A stretch of 64,000 bases of DNA from Phaeobacter sp. 22II1-1F12B (GCF_002210165.1 NZ_AQQP01000006.1:248001-312000); one strand, 5' to 3'; shown: positions 1 to 8,305, counted from the first letter of the stretch. Numbers and translations are program-made. The notes: generated by a model not told the origin, from the sequence alone.

Positions 1-301
1 TGTCGAGCGCATGAAGAATATTCGCCGAACGTTCGACGATTTCCCACGCCTCGGCCTGTTCGACCATCTTTGGCAGCGGCACATCGTAGGGCGGGGTCAG
101 ATCGTTGAGCGAGAAACCGCCCGGTCCGGGAGAGCGCACCCAGATGGCAAAGAACCCACCGGCGAACCCGCCCTCCTGCGCCTTGGGAACATCGATATGT
201 CCTTGCGTTCCCTTGACGAATTGCCCCACCGGATCGGACACTTTCAGCCCGGCCAGCAATGTCAGCGTATCGTTGTGGCCGTCAAAAATATGTGTTGTCA
301 T
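1..301 (-). CDS. Membrane dipeptidase (peptidase M19) family protein, N-terminal part
   Basis: This reading frame starts with ATG at 299-301 on the minus strand and runs off the left edge, so only about the first 100 residues are present. The N-terminus carries the H-x-D metal-ligand pair of renal-dipeptidase-like zinc enzymes (DGHNDT, His9 and Asp11), followed by a glycine/phenylalanine-rich segment (GGFAGGFFAIW) also typical of the family. M19 enzymes hydrolyse dipeptides, including some D-amino-acid peptides. No signal peptide is visible, so a cytoplasmic enzyme is likely. It is transcribed divergently from the DUF1330 gene. Family assignment is good; substrate is unknown and the 3' end cannot be judged. 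Confidence 0.8.
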   Translation of the reverse strand, partial: MTTHIFDGHNDTLTLLAGLKVSDPVGQFVKGTQGHIDVPKAQEGGFAGGFFAIWVRSPGPGGFSLNDLTPPYDVPLPKMVEQAEAWEIVERSANILHALD

Positions 302-397
302 AGCGGGACGTTGCACAGATTTTTCAGCAGCCGCAATGGCAACCGTTGAGTTTTGCGAGGCGCTTTGCGACCCTGCCTCAAAATCAGGAGAATGCAC

Positions 398-691
398 ATG
401 CCCAAGGGGTACTGGATCGCCCATGTCGATGTCGATGACATGGAAACCTACAAGAAATACATCGAAGCGAATGCGGCCCCCTTTGCCGAATACGGTGCAC
501 GCTTCCTGGTACGGGGCGGCGAAGGCGAACAGCCCGAGGGCAAATCTCGCGCACGGACCGTGGTCATCGAATTTGACAGCTACGAAACGGCGCTGGCCTG
601 CTATAACAGCCCCGGCTATCAGGCGGCCAAGGCCCTGCGAGATCCGGTTTCCACCGGCGATCTCAGCATTTTGCCCGGTTATGACGGATAG
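398..691 (+). CDS. DUF1330 family protein
   Basis: A 97-residue protein opening MPKGYWIAHVDVDD, the usual start of DUF1330 proteins, small dimeric ferredoxin-like alpha/beta barrel proteins. The middle contains the family's R-T-V-V-I-E-F strand followed by a helix with CYNSPGYQ, matching the conserved Y-x-S-x-x-Y/F region. ATG 398 is chosen because AGGAG at 386-390 lies 7 bases upstream; an ATG at 392 is too close to that ribosome-binding site. The biochemical role of the family is not established. It is divergent from the dipeptidase gene, with about 95 bases between the starts. Confidence 0.85.
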   Translation: MPKGYWIAHVDVDDMETYKKYIEANAAPFAEYGARFLVRGGEGEQPEGKSRARTVVIEFDSYETALACYNSPGYQAAKALRDPVSTGDLSILPGYDG

Positions 692-731
692 GACCCGACG
701 TTGAACCATCTTTGCGGAGCTCGGATGTAAC

Positions 732-1190
732 ATGCTTAGCAACCTGTTTCAGGCCTTTCGCCCCAAATCGCCACCGAAACTGCCCGACCCCGATGCCGAG
801 CTTGCCCTTGGGGCGCTGCTGGTCCGGGTCGCGCAATCGGATCGCGACTACAAGATGGAAGAAATCCAGCTAATCGACCGTATTCTTCAACGGCTTTACA
901 AGCACGACGCGATCGAGGCCGCCAAGGTCAGGGCAACCTGCGAAAAGCTGCACGCAGCCGCGCCTGAGACTGATACCTTTGGAAAGTTAATTCGCGAGAC
1001 GACGGAACTTTCCGAACGGCTCGCCGCGCTGGACGCGCTCTGGGAGGTTGTGATGGCCGATGGCGCGCAGAACCCGGGCGAGCTGAAAATCGTCGAAGAT
1101 GCGCGCAAGGCCATGGGATTGTCCCGCGCCGACAGCGACACCGCGCGCGACAAGGTGGTCGCCAAGGCAGCAGATTCAGAAGAGGACTAA
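732..1190 (+). CDS. TerB-like (tellurite-resistance TerB domain) protein, first copy
   Basis: A 152-residue, all-helical, acidic protein without signal peptide or membrane segment. It has the TerB pattern: LALGALLVRVAQSD near residues 25-38, a short acidic helix with IQLIDRIL, and ALWEVVMADG around residues 98-107, where acidic residues sit as in the TerB metal site. TerB domains bind divalent metal and occur in envelope-stress and phage-defence settings, but single-domain copies such as this have no assigned function. A second, related TerB gene follows 56 bases downstream, suggesting duplication and a shared transcript. Cytoplasmic location is inferred. Confidence 0.75.
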   Translation: MLSNLFQAFRPKSPPKLPDPDAELALGALLVRVAQSDRDYKMEEIQLIDRILQRLYKHDAIEAAKVRATCEKLHAAAPETDTFGKLIRETTELSERLAALDALWEVVMADGAQNPGELKIVEDARKAMGLSRADSDTARDKVVAKAADSEED

Positions 1191-1246
1191 GCCCCCTCGA
1201 TCACGGGCTCGCAATTGGCCTTGGCCAGCCCCGGTTCGCGGCCTAT

Positions 1247-1693
1247 ATGCTGGATATGTTTGCAGATTTGATAAATCGCCTTACGGCGAATGACCCCGAA
1301 CCGATGAACGATGGCGATGCCCGGCTGGCATTGACCGCGCTTCTGGTTCGTATCGCCCGGTCGGACAATGAATACGCCCCGGCGGAAATCGCCCAGATCG
1401 ACCGCATCACCGAGGCCCGTTATGGGCTGAGCACCACCGAAGCGGAAAGTCTCCGCAAGGAAGCGGAAGAACTGGAAGCAGGCGCACCGGACACGGTGCG
1501 TTTCACCCGCGCCATCAAGGATGCGGTGCCCTATGACAGTCGGCGTGGCGTGGTCGAGGCCATGTGGCAGGTGGTTCTCGCCGATGGCGACAGGGCTGAT
1601 GCGGAAAACGCGCTGATGCGGCTGACGGCTAACCTGCTGGGTGTCACCGACCGCGACAGCGCGCTTGCCCGCCAAAAGGCCGAAACCAGATGA
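1247..1693 (+). CDS. TerB-like protein, second copy
   Basis: A 148-residue helical protein clearly paralogous to the preceding gene: LALTALLVRIARSD and AMWQVVLADGD align with LALGALLVRVAQSD and ALWEVVMADGA. Divergence elsewhere indicates an old duplication. It has no export signal. Its last bases overlap the next gene (ATGA, stop at 1691-1693, next start at 1690), so translation is probably coupled to the PhnD-like protein. Function beyond the TerB fold is not known; a stress or metal-sensing role would be speculation. Confidence 0.75.
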   Translation: MLDMFADLINRLTANDPEPMNDGDARLALTALLVRIARSDNEYAPAEIAQIDRITEARYGLSTTEAESLRKEAEELEAGAPDTVRFTRAIKDAVPYDSRRGVVEAMWQVVLADGDRADAENALMRLTANLLGVTDRDSALARQKAETR

Positions 1694-2424
1694 TAGCGAT
1701 GCTCGGCATGTATGACATGCCGGAGATCCAGCCCGCCAATGACCGCTATTGGCAGGCCATCCGCGACAGGCTTGGCTATGGTCCGGCGAGCCTGTCCCGT
1801 GATTTGGACTATTGGAAGACGTGGCAATCGCCCGACCTGTTGCTGGGGCAGACCTGCGGGATGCCTTACCGCACACGACTATACGACAAGGTAACACTGA
1901 TTGGGACGCCTGACTTCGGATTGCCCGATTGTCCGCCGGGATATTATCAATCGGTTATCGTTGCGCGGTCGGAAGACACCCGTGACACGCCACAGGACTT
2001 CGACGGCACCCGGTTCGCCTATAACGAAGACATGTCTCAATCCGGCTGGGCCGGGCCGCTCCATTTCCTGAAAGGCCTGCGGTTTTCAGGAATCGTCCCA
2101 ACCGGCGGGCATCGCCTTTCGCTGCACGCGGTGGCCGAGGGGCGCGCCGATATTGCCGGGATAGACGCCGTCACATGGCTTTTGCTCTGCGAACATGACC
2201 GGCTGGCAGCGCAGCTTAAGGTCATCGCGAAGACCACGCCAACGCCCGGGCTGCCCTATATCACCGCGCAGGGCAGAGACCCTGCCCCGATTGCCGATGC
2301 CATCGCCGCCGCCATCGCCGATCTGGATGAACAGGACCGCAGGGCTCTGCATATTCGAGGCCTCGTCCGGATAGAAACCGCCGACTATCTTTCCGTCCCA
2401 ACGCCGCAACCTGTCGGCGTGTGA
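1690..2424 (+). CDS. PhnD-like substrate-binding-fold protein lacking a signal peptide
   Basis: A 244-residue protein resembling the PhnD family (phosphate/phosphite/phosphonate-binding proteins of ABC importers): it begins directly with the ligand-binding fold (MLGMYDMPEIQPANDRYW), has WQSPDLLLGQTCGMPY, a Y-Q-S-V-I-V-A strand, and the second-lobe GGHRLSLHAVAEGRADIAGIDAVTW that is hallmark of the family. Normal PhnD proteins are exported; here there is no hydrophobic leader, so it is probably cytoplasmic. It overlaps the TerB-like gene by four bases and no permease or ATPase of the phosphonate type is adjacent. A cytoplasmic ligand-sensing role is an inference. Confidence 0.75.
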   Translation: MIAMLGMYDMPEIQPANDRYWQAIRDRLGYGPASLSRDLDYWKTWQSPDLLLGQTCGMPYRTRLYDKVTLIGTPDFGLPDCPPGYYQSVIVARSEDTRDTPQDFDGTRFAYNEDMSQSGWAGPLHFLKGLRFSGIVPTGGHRLSLHAVAEGRADIAGIDAVTWLLLCEHDRLAAQLKVIAKTTPTPGLPYITAQGRDPAPIADAIAAAIADLDEQDRRALHIRGLVRIETADYLSVPTPQPVGV

Positions 2425-2603
2425 CAGCCAGCAAAGGCGCGGTCCGGCAGAACAAGCCGACCAAAACACTGGATTGAGATTAATTTTCGGGCATTCCCTG
2501 CCGTCAATTGCCCCCTCTTGCCCCTTGCCTATCTGAATTCACGATTGCAATACGAACGGAATTAACTCCTACTACGGCGAAATTCAGCAAAACCGGACGC
2601 CCC

Positions 2604-3380
2604 GTGACAGACACACCGCCCGTCATCCAGATCAACAACCTCCACAAAGCCTATGGCCAACTCGAAGTGTTGAAAGGCGTCAGCATCTCCGCAAAGCGCG
2701 GCGATGTCGTTTCCCTGATCGGCTCTTCGGGGTCAGGCAAATCCACGCTCCTGCGCTGCGCCAACCTGCTGGAAGACAGCCAGCAGGGCGAGATCCTGTT
2801 CAAGGGCGAACCGGTTCTCTGGAAAGGTTCGGGCGCGGCAAGGCGACCGTCGGACGCCAAGCAGGTGCTGCGCATCCGCACTAACCTGTCGATGGTGTTC
2901 CAGCAGTTCAATCTCTGGTCCCACATGAGCATTCTTCAGAATGTCATGGAAGCGCCCTTGACCGTGCTGGGCCGCAACCGTGGTGAGGTTGAGAAATCCG
3001 CCCGATCCTATCTGGAAAAGGTCGGGATCGGCGACAAATGCGATGCCTACCCGGCACAGCTTTCCGGCGGTCAGCAGCAGAGAGCCGCAATCGCGCGCGC
3101 GCTTTGCATGGAACCCGAGGCGTTGCTCTTTGACGAACCGACCAGCGCGCTGGACCCGGAACTGGAGCAGGAAGTCGTCAAGGTCATCAAGCAACTCGCC
3201 GCCGAAGGGCGCACCATGCTGATCGTGACACATGACATGAAGCTCGCGGCGGATGTAAGTGATCACGTGGTCTTTCTGCACAAGGGCCTGATCGAAGAGG
3301 AAGGCGCACCAAGCGCACTCTTCGGCGCTCCGAAATCCGAACGTCTCCGGGGTTTCCTCTCGGCGACGCAAGCGGCCTAA
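2604..3380 (+). CDS. Polar amino-acid ABC transporter ATP-binding protein (HisP/GlnQ type)
   Basis: A 258-residue ATPase of the PAAT importer family. Visible motifs: Walker A GSSGSGKST (about residues 40-48), Q-loop at VFQQFNLW, signature LSGGQQQR, Walker B ALLFDEPTSALDPE and the switch-region VTHD. The insertion after the first lobe (LWKGSGAARRPS) is as in HisP-like proteins. GTG 2604 is preferred because it gives the normal family length; the frame remains open to a TTG at 2508 but that extension has no family resemblance. It is the first gene of a four-gene importer: ATPase, binding protein, then two permeases. It energises uptake at the inner membrane. Confidence 0.92.
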   Translation: MTDTPPVIQINNLHKAYGQLEVLKGVSISAKRGDVVSLIGSSGSGKSTLLRCANLLEDSQQGEILFKGEPVLWKGSGAARRPSDAKQVLRIRTNLSMVFQQFNLWSHMSILQNVMEAPLTVLGRNRGEVEKSARSYLEKVGIGDKCDAYPAQLSGGQQQRAAIARALCMEPEALLFDEPTSALDPELEQEVVKVIKQLAAEGRTMLIVTHDMKLAADVSDHVVFLHKGLIEEEGAPSALFGAPKSERLRGFLSATQAA

Positions 3381-3408
3381 TCAAAATAAAACCAAGGGAG
3401 TAACTATC

Positions 3409-4131
3409 ATGAAATCTCTGATTTTCACCACAGCGGCGCTCGCCATTGTTGCGGGATCGGCCTTTGCCCAGACCGTTCGCATGGGAACCGAAGGCGCCTA
3501 CCCTCCGTATAACTTCATCAATGACTCGGGCGAAGTCGACGGGTTCGAGCGCGAACTGGGCGACGAACTCTGCGCCCGTGCCGAGCTGACTTGCGAATGG
3601 GTGAAGAACGACTGGGATTCGATCATTCCAAACCTCGTGTCGAGCAACTACGACACCATCATGGCCGGCATGAGCATCACGGACGAGCGTGACGAGGTGA
3701 TCGACTTTACCCAGGATTACTATCCGCCCACCGAATCCGCCTATGTCGCTCTCTCCGAAGGCGTTGATCTCGAAGGCGGCATCGTGTCGGCACAGACCGC
3801 GACCATTCAGGCGGGCTATGTCGCGGAAAGCGGCGCAACGCTGGTGGAATTCGCAACCCCCGAAGAAACCATCGCCGCCGTGCGTAATGGCGAAGCGGAC
3901 GCGGTTTTTGCCGATTATGACTACCTCCTGCCGCTGGTCGAGGAATCGGGCGGCGAGCTGATGTTCGTGGGTGAAGGCGTACCGCTTGGCGGTGGCGTCG
4001 GCATGGGCCTGCGCGAAAGCGACACCGAACTGCGTGACAAGTTCGACGCGGCCATCACGTCGATGAAGGAAGACGGCAGCCTGAACGCATTGCTGGACAA
4101 ATGGTTCGGCGAAGGCGTCGGCACCTACTGA
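3409..4131 (+). CDS. Periplasmic polar amino-acid binding protein (HisJ/ArgT family)
   Basis: A 240-residue secreted binding protein with a clear Sec signal peptide (MKSLIFTTAALAIVAGSAFA, cleavage before QTVRMGT). The mature part starts with the family strand R-M-G-T-E-G-A-Y-P-P-Y-N-F and has DWDSIIPNL, DTIMAGMSITDERDEVIDFTQDYY and DAVFADYD, all standard for lysine/arginine/ornithine/histidine binding proteins. Exact ligand cannot be read from sequence; basic amino acids or opine-like compounds are likely. The start is preceded by AAGGGAG. An intrinsic terminator immediately follows, which would keep this protein more abundant than the permeases downstream. Confidence 0.92.
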   Translation: MKSLIFTTAALAIVAGSAFAQTVRMGTEGAYPPYNFINDSGEVDGFERELGDELCARAELTCEWVKNDWDSIIPNLVSSNYDTIMAGMSITDERDEVIDFTQDYYPPTESAYVALSEGVDLEGGIVSAQTATIQAGYVAESGATLVEFATPEETIAAVRNGEADAVFADYDYLLPLVEESGGELMFVGEGVPLGGGVGMGLRESDTELRDKFDAAITSMKEDGSLNALLDKWFGEGVGTY

Positions 4132-4145
4132 TCCCGTCCTAAATG

Positions 4146-4175
4146 CGGCCCGCCCTTTCGGCGGGCCGTTTCTTT
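4146..4175 (+). terminator. Intrinsic terminator/attenuator inside the ABC importer operon
   Basis: A perfect 9-bp stem (CGGCCCGCC at 4146-4154, GGCGGGCCG at 4160-4168) with a 5-base loop is followed by a TTTCTTT run. It lies 15 bases after the binding-protein stop and 53 bases before the first permease start, so it probably lets only part of transcription continue. Confidence 0.85.
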
Positions 4176-4227
4176 CAACGCGGGGCGCAGGTTTTAATAT
4201 GCCTCCCGCGCCACTGAACGGACCCGC

Positions 4228-5112
4228 ATGTTTTCCTATTGCGTCGATCCCGACTCGCTTGAAACGCTGGCATGGATGTCTTGTTACCTGACCACCGGCG
4301 TCCATATGTCATTCTACATGGCGTTTCTGAAAGTGCTGGGGCTTTTGGCCGTAACAGCACCGGTCGCGCTTGGCTTCGGTTTTCTTGGCGCAATGGCGGC
4401 CCGGTCGGGGTTCGGCCCGCTGCGCTGGTTCGGCAAGACCTATATCGCCATCGTGCGGGGCGTGCCCGACATCGCGTTTTTCCTGTTCTTCGTCATCGCC
4501 CTTGATCAGGCGCTCGAGTGGCTGCGCCACAAGGCGCTGTGCCCCGATTGGGACATGCCGATCCGACAGGGCAATGACTTCATCGTCTGTCAGGCCGCCA
4601 AGCTGCCCGCTGGCAGCGCGCCGGAATGGATCCACGAAACCTATGGTTTCGCGCTGGCCGTCATCACCTTTGCCATCGTTTTCGGTGCCTTCGCCGCCAA
4701 CGTCCTGTTCGGCGGCATGCGGGCCGTACCGCATGCCCAGCTCGAGACCGCCGCAGCCTATGGCATGACGCCGCGCCAGACCTTCTGGCGCGTTCTGGTC
4801 CCGCAGATGTGGGTCTACGCGCTGCCGGGTCTTTCAAACCTTTGGATGGTGCTGATCAAGGCCACGCCCCTGCTCTTCCTGCTGGGGATCGAGGATATCG
4901 TCTATTGGGCACGCGAACTTGGCGGCACCAAGACCTCGCGCTTTACGGATTACCCGCATGGCGACTGGCGCATGTGGTACTTCCTTGCCCTGTTGGTTTT
5001 CTATCTCGCCTTCACGAAAGTCTCTGAAATCGCGCTTGAAAAACTGATGATCCGGCTGACGCACGGACAGGCCACCACGGGCGGCGAAGCCCAGCGGAGG
5101 GCCGCCTCATGA
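4228..5112 (+). CDS. ABC transporter permease (HisQ type)
   Basis: A 294-residue inner-membrane protein of the PAAT permease family. It has an N-terminal helix that includes the MSFYMAFLKVLGLLAVTAPVALG region, an R-G-V-P-D motif after the second helix, and the EAA-type loop AAAYGMTPRQTFWRVLVPQ that contacts the ATPase. A soluble insert of roughly 45 residues (about 97-140, with two cysteines) separates early helices and is longer than in enteric HisQ. The last four bases overlap the start of the second permease (ATGA), so the pair is co-translated. Together they form the transmembrane pore fed by the binding protein upstream. Confidence 0.88.
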   Translation: MFSYCVDPDSLETLAWMSCYLTTGVHMSFYMAFLKVLGLLAVTAPVALGFGFLGAMAARSGFGPLRWFGKTYIAIVRGVPDIAFFLFFVIALDQALEWLRHKALCPDWDMPIRQGNDFIVCQAAKLPAGSAPEWIHETYGFALAVITFAIVFGAFAANVLFGGMRAVPHAQLETAAAYGMTPRQTFWRVLVPQMWVYALPGLSNLWMVLIKATPLLFLLGIEDIVYWARELGGTKTSRFTDYPHGDWRMWYFLALLVFYLAFTKVSEIALEKLMIRLTHGQATTGGEAQRRAAS

Positions 5113-5918
5113 GCGCCTGCCTGCAAACCATACAGGATTACGCCCTGCGCAGTATCGGCATCGGCGAACGCCTTTTGCCCAGAAGCGATTTCACCCTGTG
5201 CGAGCAAGTCGTCCTGATCGGCTCTGGTATGATCTGGAATATCTATTTCGGTATCTTCGCCCTGATCATCGGGTTCTTCCTTGCCACCGGGCTTGCCGTG
5301 GCCAAGGGCGCGCAGAACCCTTGGCTGCGCAAACCAGCGGAATGGTTCATCTTTCTGTTCCGCGGTTCGCCGCTCTTCATCCAGTTCTTCTTTGCCTATT
5401 TTTTCTTTTTGAACCTGAAGAGCAGCATCGAATTTTTCGATCCATTTACCGCTGCCTGGCTTGGCGCGCTGATTGTCCTGTTCCTGAACACCGCCGCCTA
5501 TTCCGGAGAGATATTTTACGGCGCGCTCCGCTCTGTTCCCAAGGGCGATGTCGAGGCGGCAGACGCCTATGGTCTGACCGGCTGGCCGCGCTTTAAGCGG
5601 ATCATCTGGCCGACGATGCTGCGGCTGGCTTGGCCCGCTTATACGAACGAGGCGATCTTTCTCTTTCACGCCACCACGCTTGTTTATTTCTCCGGTTTCC
5701 CTGCATGGCAGCAACGCGGCGATGCGCTCTATTATGCCAGCTATTTTGCGGATAAGACGTTCAACCCGTTTGTCCCCTACCCCATTCTGGCGGGCTATTT
5801 CATCCTGTTCACGCTGGTGATCGTAGGCGTTTTCGGCCTTATCAACCGGCGTCTGAACCAGCACCTTCCGGGCGAGGCCCGGGCCAAGTTCCAGTTCCGG
5901 CCAAACCTGCTGCGCTAG
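5109..5918 (+). CDS. ABC transporter permease (HisM type)
   Basis: A 269-residue membrane protein, partner of the preceding permease. It shows an N-terminal helix from about residue 36 (SGMIWNIYFGIFALIIGFFLATG), the FLFRGSPLFIQFFF motif, and an EAA loop ADAYGLTGWPRFKRIIWPTMLRLAWP. Five to six membrane spans are apparent. The start overlaps the previous stop by four bases. A convergent gene begins 15 bases after its stop, with no obvious terminator between them. Substrate is presumably a polar or basic amino acid or derivative, given the HisJ-like binding protein. Confidence 0.88.
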   Translation: MSACLQTIQDYALRSIGIGERLLPRSDFTLCEQVVLIGSGMIWNIYFGIFALIIGFFLATGLAVAKGAQNPWLRKPAEWFIFLFRGSPLFIQFFFAYFFFLNLKSSIEFFDPFTAAWLGALIVLFLNTAAYSGEIFYGALRSVPKGDVEAADAYGLTGWPRFKRIIWPTMLRLAWPAYTNEAIFLFHATTLVYFSGFPAWQQRGDALYYASYFADKTFNPFVPYPILAGYFILFTLVIVGVFGLINRRLNQHLPGEARAKFQFRPNLLR

Positions 5919-5933
5919 AACGGTCGGCGAAAC

Positions 5934-6641
5934 TCAGACCCGGCGGTCAAGCATCGGATCGATGAATTCATCGTCGCCGGGTGCCGGTCTTTCATCGTCG
6001 AATCCAAGATCAGCCAGCCGTTCGGCCCAGGACTTTGGCAGATGCTGCGCGATCTCCGAAACGCGCTCACGCCCCTGTCGCGCGATCTGGCGCAACCTTT
6101 CGGCCTTGGCAGGATGCCTGCGTTCAAGCCGCGCGAAACGATCGCTGGCGATTTCCTTCATCCGGTCCGGGCCAAAGTACAGGTAGGCGCTCCCCAGTAC
6201 TATGCCGCTCAGCATGAGCACCGCCGGGTAGATCCAGAGAGGCAGGATCAGAAAAACCGCCACGCCTGCGGTGACCGGAAAGATCCAGTTCCGCGCAGAT
6301 TGAGAAACGCTTTCATAGCGGTGCCGGCTGTCCTTTACCTCGGGCTCGACGATCAATGTCATGCGCGGGTTTGGCTCGGCCGATACGGCGGCAGCTTCGG
6401 GTCGGCGGCTGACCGTCACACGTTCCATGCGCTCGACCCGGGGCTCTTCCTGTTCCACCTTGTCTTGCTGCGGCTTTCTGCGGTTCCGGTTCGGCCCATT
6501 CTGACGCGGTTTTGCCTGAGCGGAGCTGGCGGATCGCTGCGCATGCGGCTTTGGTTGCTCACTAGTGGCAGCCGCAGCAGGGTCAGGTTGTTTTGGCGGC
6601 GCCGCCCCCTTGTTGCCAAAGCCATTGAATTGATAAGCCAT
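5934..6641 (-). CDS. Hypothetical two-helix membrane protein with basic, proline/glutamine-rich N-terminal tail
   Basis: A 235-residue protein not recognised beyond general resemblance to uncharacterised Rhodobacterales proteins. Residues 1-100 are low-complexity (P, Q, A, R, K), probably disordered; two adjacent hydrophobic segments (about 119-138 and 139-157) form a hairpin in the membrane; the rest is a charged helical tail (RFARLERRHPAKAERLRQ) ending in an acidic stretch. ATG 6641 is preferred over an in-frame start 33 codons upstream because AGGAA precedes it and the extension is out of character. It is convergent with the HisM-type permease and divergent from the ligase gene at 6925. 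Confidence 0.7.
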   Translation of the reverse strand: MAYQFNGFGNKGAAPPKQPDPAAAATSEQPKPHAQRSASSAQAKPRQNGPNRNRRKPQQDKVEQEEPRVERMERVTVSRRPEAAAVSAEPNPRMTLIVEPEVKDSRHRYESVSQSARNWIFPVTAGVAVFLILPLWIYPAVLMLSGIVLGSAYLYFGPDRMKEIASDRFARLERRHPAKAERLRQIARQGRERVSEIAQHLPKSWAERLADLGFDDERPAPGDDEFIDPMLDRRV

Positions 6642-6842
6642 GCCAGTTCCTGTTTCCCGCTTACCACCGACACTGGGGGGCGCGCGGCCGCTTCGCCATG
6701 ACTGCGGCAGGGCATCCCGGATCGGATCACGGGAAGACAACTCACCGAAAACTGGGGCTGACGACCGACAAGAATATGTCAGACACGCGGCTTTTGTGAC
6801 TGTTTTTCAGCCTTTCCAGCACGCGAAACCGTCGCGGCAAAT

Positions 6843-6856
6843 AATTTGATCAAATT
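6843..6856. promoter_or_regulatory. Palindrome AATTTGATCAAATT upstream of the first ligase gene
   Basis: A perfect 14-bp palindrome 69 bases before the GTG start at 6925, in the 283-base divergent region between the hypothetical membrane protein and the GS-like gene. A related TTTGATCA core occurs at 8281-8288, just before the next gene of the cluster. It could be an operator for a cluster-specific regulator; no regulator can be assigned. The rest of this intergenic region (6642-6924) holds no gene that I can support. Confidence 0.45.
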
Positions 6857-6924
6857 TCGGTGACACCCGGAAGATCCTCCGCTAAACAAGGGCAAACCAA
6901 AATTCGAACAAAAAGAGTCTTTCC

Positions 6925-8244
6925 GTGGACCTCAGGACATTCCCGACTTTCCGAGTAGCCGCCAGCGATCTGAATGGGCAGATGCGTGGCAAACGTGTTC
7001 CCGGCTCTTATGCCGACAAGCTTGCCGAGGGCGTTGTCCGTATGCCGCTTTCGGTGCTGAACGTGGATCTCTGGGGGTCTGACATCAAAGACAGCCCGCT
7101 GGTGTTCGACAGCGGCGACGCCGACGGGGTCTTGCTGCCAACCGATCGCGGTGCGGTTCCGATGCCGTGGCTCGCGACAGCCTCTGCGCTGGTGCCGATG
7201 GCAATGTATACCGACAAGGGCGATCCGTTCTTCGGAGATCCCCGCCACGCGCTGCAACAGGTGGTGGACCGCTATACGGCGCGCGGCTGGACCGCCATCG
7301 CCGCGACCGAAATGGAATTTACCCTGATCGATGACAAGGGCTCGCTTCCCGAGGCACCGACAAACCCCGTCACCGGCCGCCCTGTCTATTCCAGCGCCAT
7401 CCTCTCCGTTCGCCAGCTTGACGCCTTTGACGAATATTTCACCGCGCTCTACGAGGCCTGCAACCAAATGGGCATTCCGGCGGACACGGTGATCTCCGAA
7501 ACCGGCCTTGGCCAGTTCGAAGTCAACCTTGTCCATCAGGATGCAATGCGGGCTGCTGACGATGCGTGGCTCTTCAAGGCCTTGGTCAAGGGCCTTGCCC
7601 GCAAGCACGGGTTTGCCGCGACCTTCATGGCGAAACCCTATGCCGACGATGCGGGCAACGGAATGCACGTCCATTTCTCGGTGGTGGACAAGGACGGTCA
7701 GAACATATTCGACGATGGCGGACCGCGTGGCACCGATACCCTACGTCACGCGGTGGCGGGCTGCCTTGCCGCGATGCCGTCGAGCACGCTGATCTTCGCG
7801 CCGAACGGAAACTCTTATGATCGGCTGGTGCCCGGCGCCCATGCACCGGTCAGCGCGGTATGGGCCTATGAAAACCGCACGGCGGCCATCCGCATTCCCG
7901 GCGGATCACCCTCTGCCCGCCGGATCGAACATCGCGTCGCCGGGGGCGACATCAACCCCTATCTCATGCTCGCAACCGTGCTGGGCGCGGCGCTGACCGG
8001 GATCGAGGACGGCATCGAACCGCCCGCCCCCATCACCGGCAACGCCTATGAGAAAACTGGCGTCCCGCGCGTTGCCGCGACATGGGCAGAGGCCATCGAC
8101 CGGATCGAGAGTGACCCGCTCATGGCGCGTATCCTGCCCACTGCGATGATCCAGAACCTCGTGATGACCAAGCGGCAGGAATTGGCGCGTTTTGCGGAAA
8201 CCCCGCCCGAGCGACACTGGATCAGCTACCTCGAAGCGGTGTGA
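6925..8244 (+). CDS. Glutamine synthetase family ligase, gamma-glutamylamine (PuuA-like) type, copy 1
   Basis: A 439-residue enzyme of the glutamine-synthetase superfamily: ATEMEFTLID (metal glutamate near residue 130), ETGLGQFEVNL, GNGMHVHFSV, APNGNSYDRL, and WAYENRTAAIRIP/RIEHRVAGGDINPYL. Sequence character matches gamma-glutamylputrescine synthetase and related ligases rather than ammonia-assimilating GlnA: the usual GlnA N-terminal domain is shortened and the adenylylation region differs. Such enzymes join glutamate to an amine using ATP. GTG 6925 follows AAAGAG. The next three genes (amidotransferase, second ligase, oxidase) support an amine-degradation cluster. The specific amine is not determinable. 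Confidence 0.85.
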   Translation: MDLRTFPTFRVAASDLNGQMRGKRVPGSYADKLAEGVVRMPLSVLNVDLWGSDIKDSPLVFDSGDADGVLLPTDRGAVPMPWLATASALVPMAMYTDKGDPFFGDPRHALQQVVDRYTARGWTAIAATEMEFTLIDDKGSLPEAPTNPVTGRPVYSSAILSVRQLDAFDEYFTALYEACNQMGIPADTVISETGLGQFEVNLVHQDAMRAADDAWLFKALVKGLARKHGFAATFMAKPYADDAGNGMHVHFSVVDKDGQNIFDDGGPRGTDTLRHAVAGCLAAMPSSTLIFAPNGNSYDRLVPGAHAPVSAVWAYENRTAAIRIPGGSPSARRIEHRVAGGDINPYLMLATVLGAALTGIEDGIEPPAPITGNAYEKTGVPRVAATWAEAIDRIESDPLMARILPTAMIQNLVMTKRQELARFAETPPERHWISYLEAV

Positions 8245-8280
8245 CCCCTTGCCCGTCCACCGGGCCTTCGATACCCTTGT

Positions 8281-8288
8281 TTTGATCA
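8281..8288. promoter_or_regulatory. TTTGATCA motif upstream of the amidotransferase gene
   Basis: The core TTTGATCA (within TTTTGATCATAA) recurs 18 bases before the ATG at 8306 and matches the core of the palindrome at 6843-6856. Its position would overlap a promoter or leader of the downstream three-gene unit. Recurrence within one cluster suggests a common regulator, but two weak copies are limited evidence. Confidence 0.3.
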
Positions 8289-8305
8289 TAAATGACATGT
8301 GACTC

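Noticed and set aside
1690-2424. Periplasmic phosphonate-binding protein
   Set aside because: No signal peptide and no phn transport genes nearby, so only the fold is claimed.
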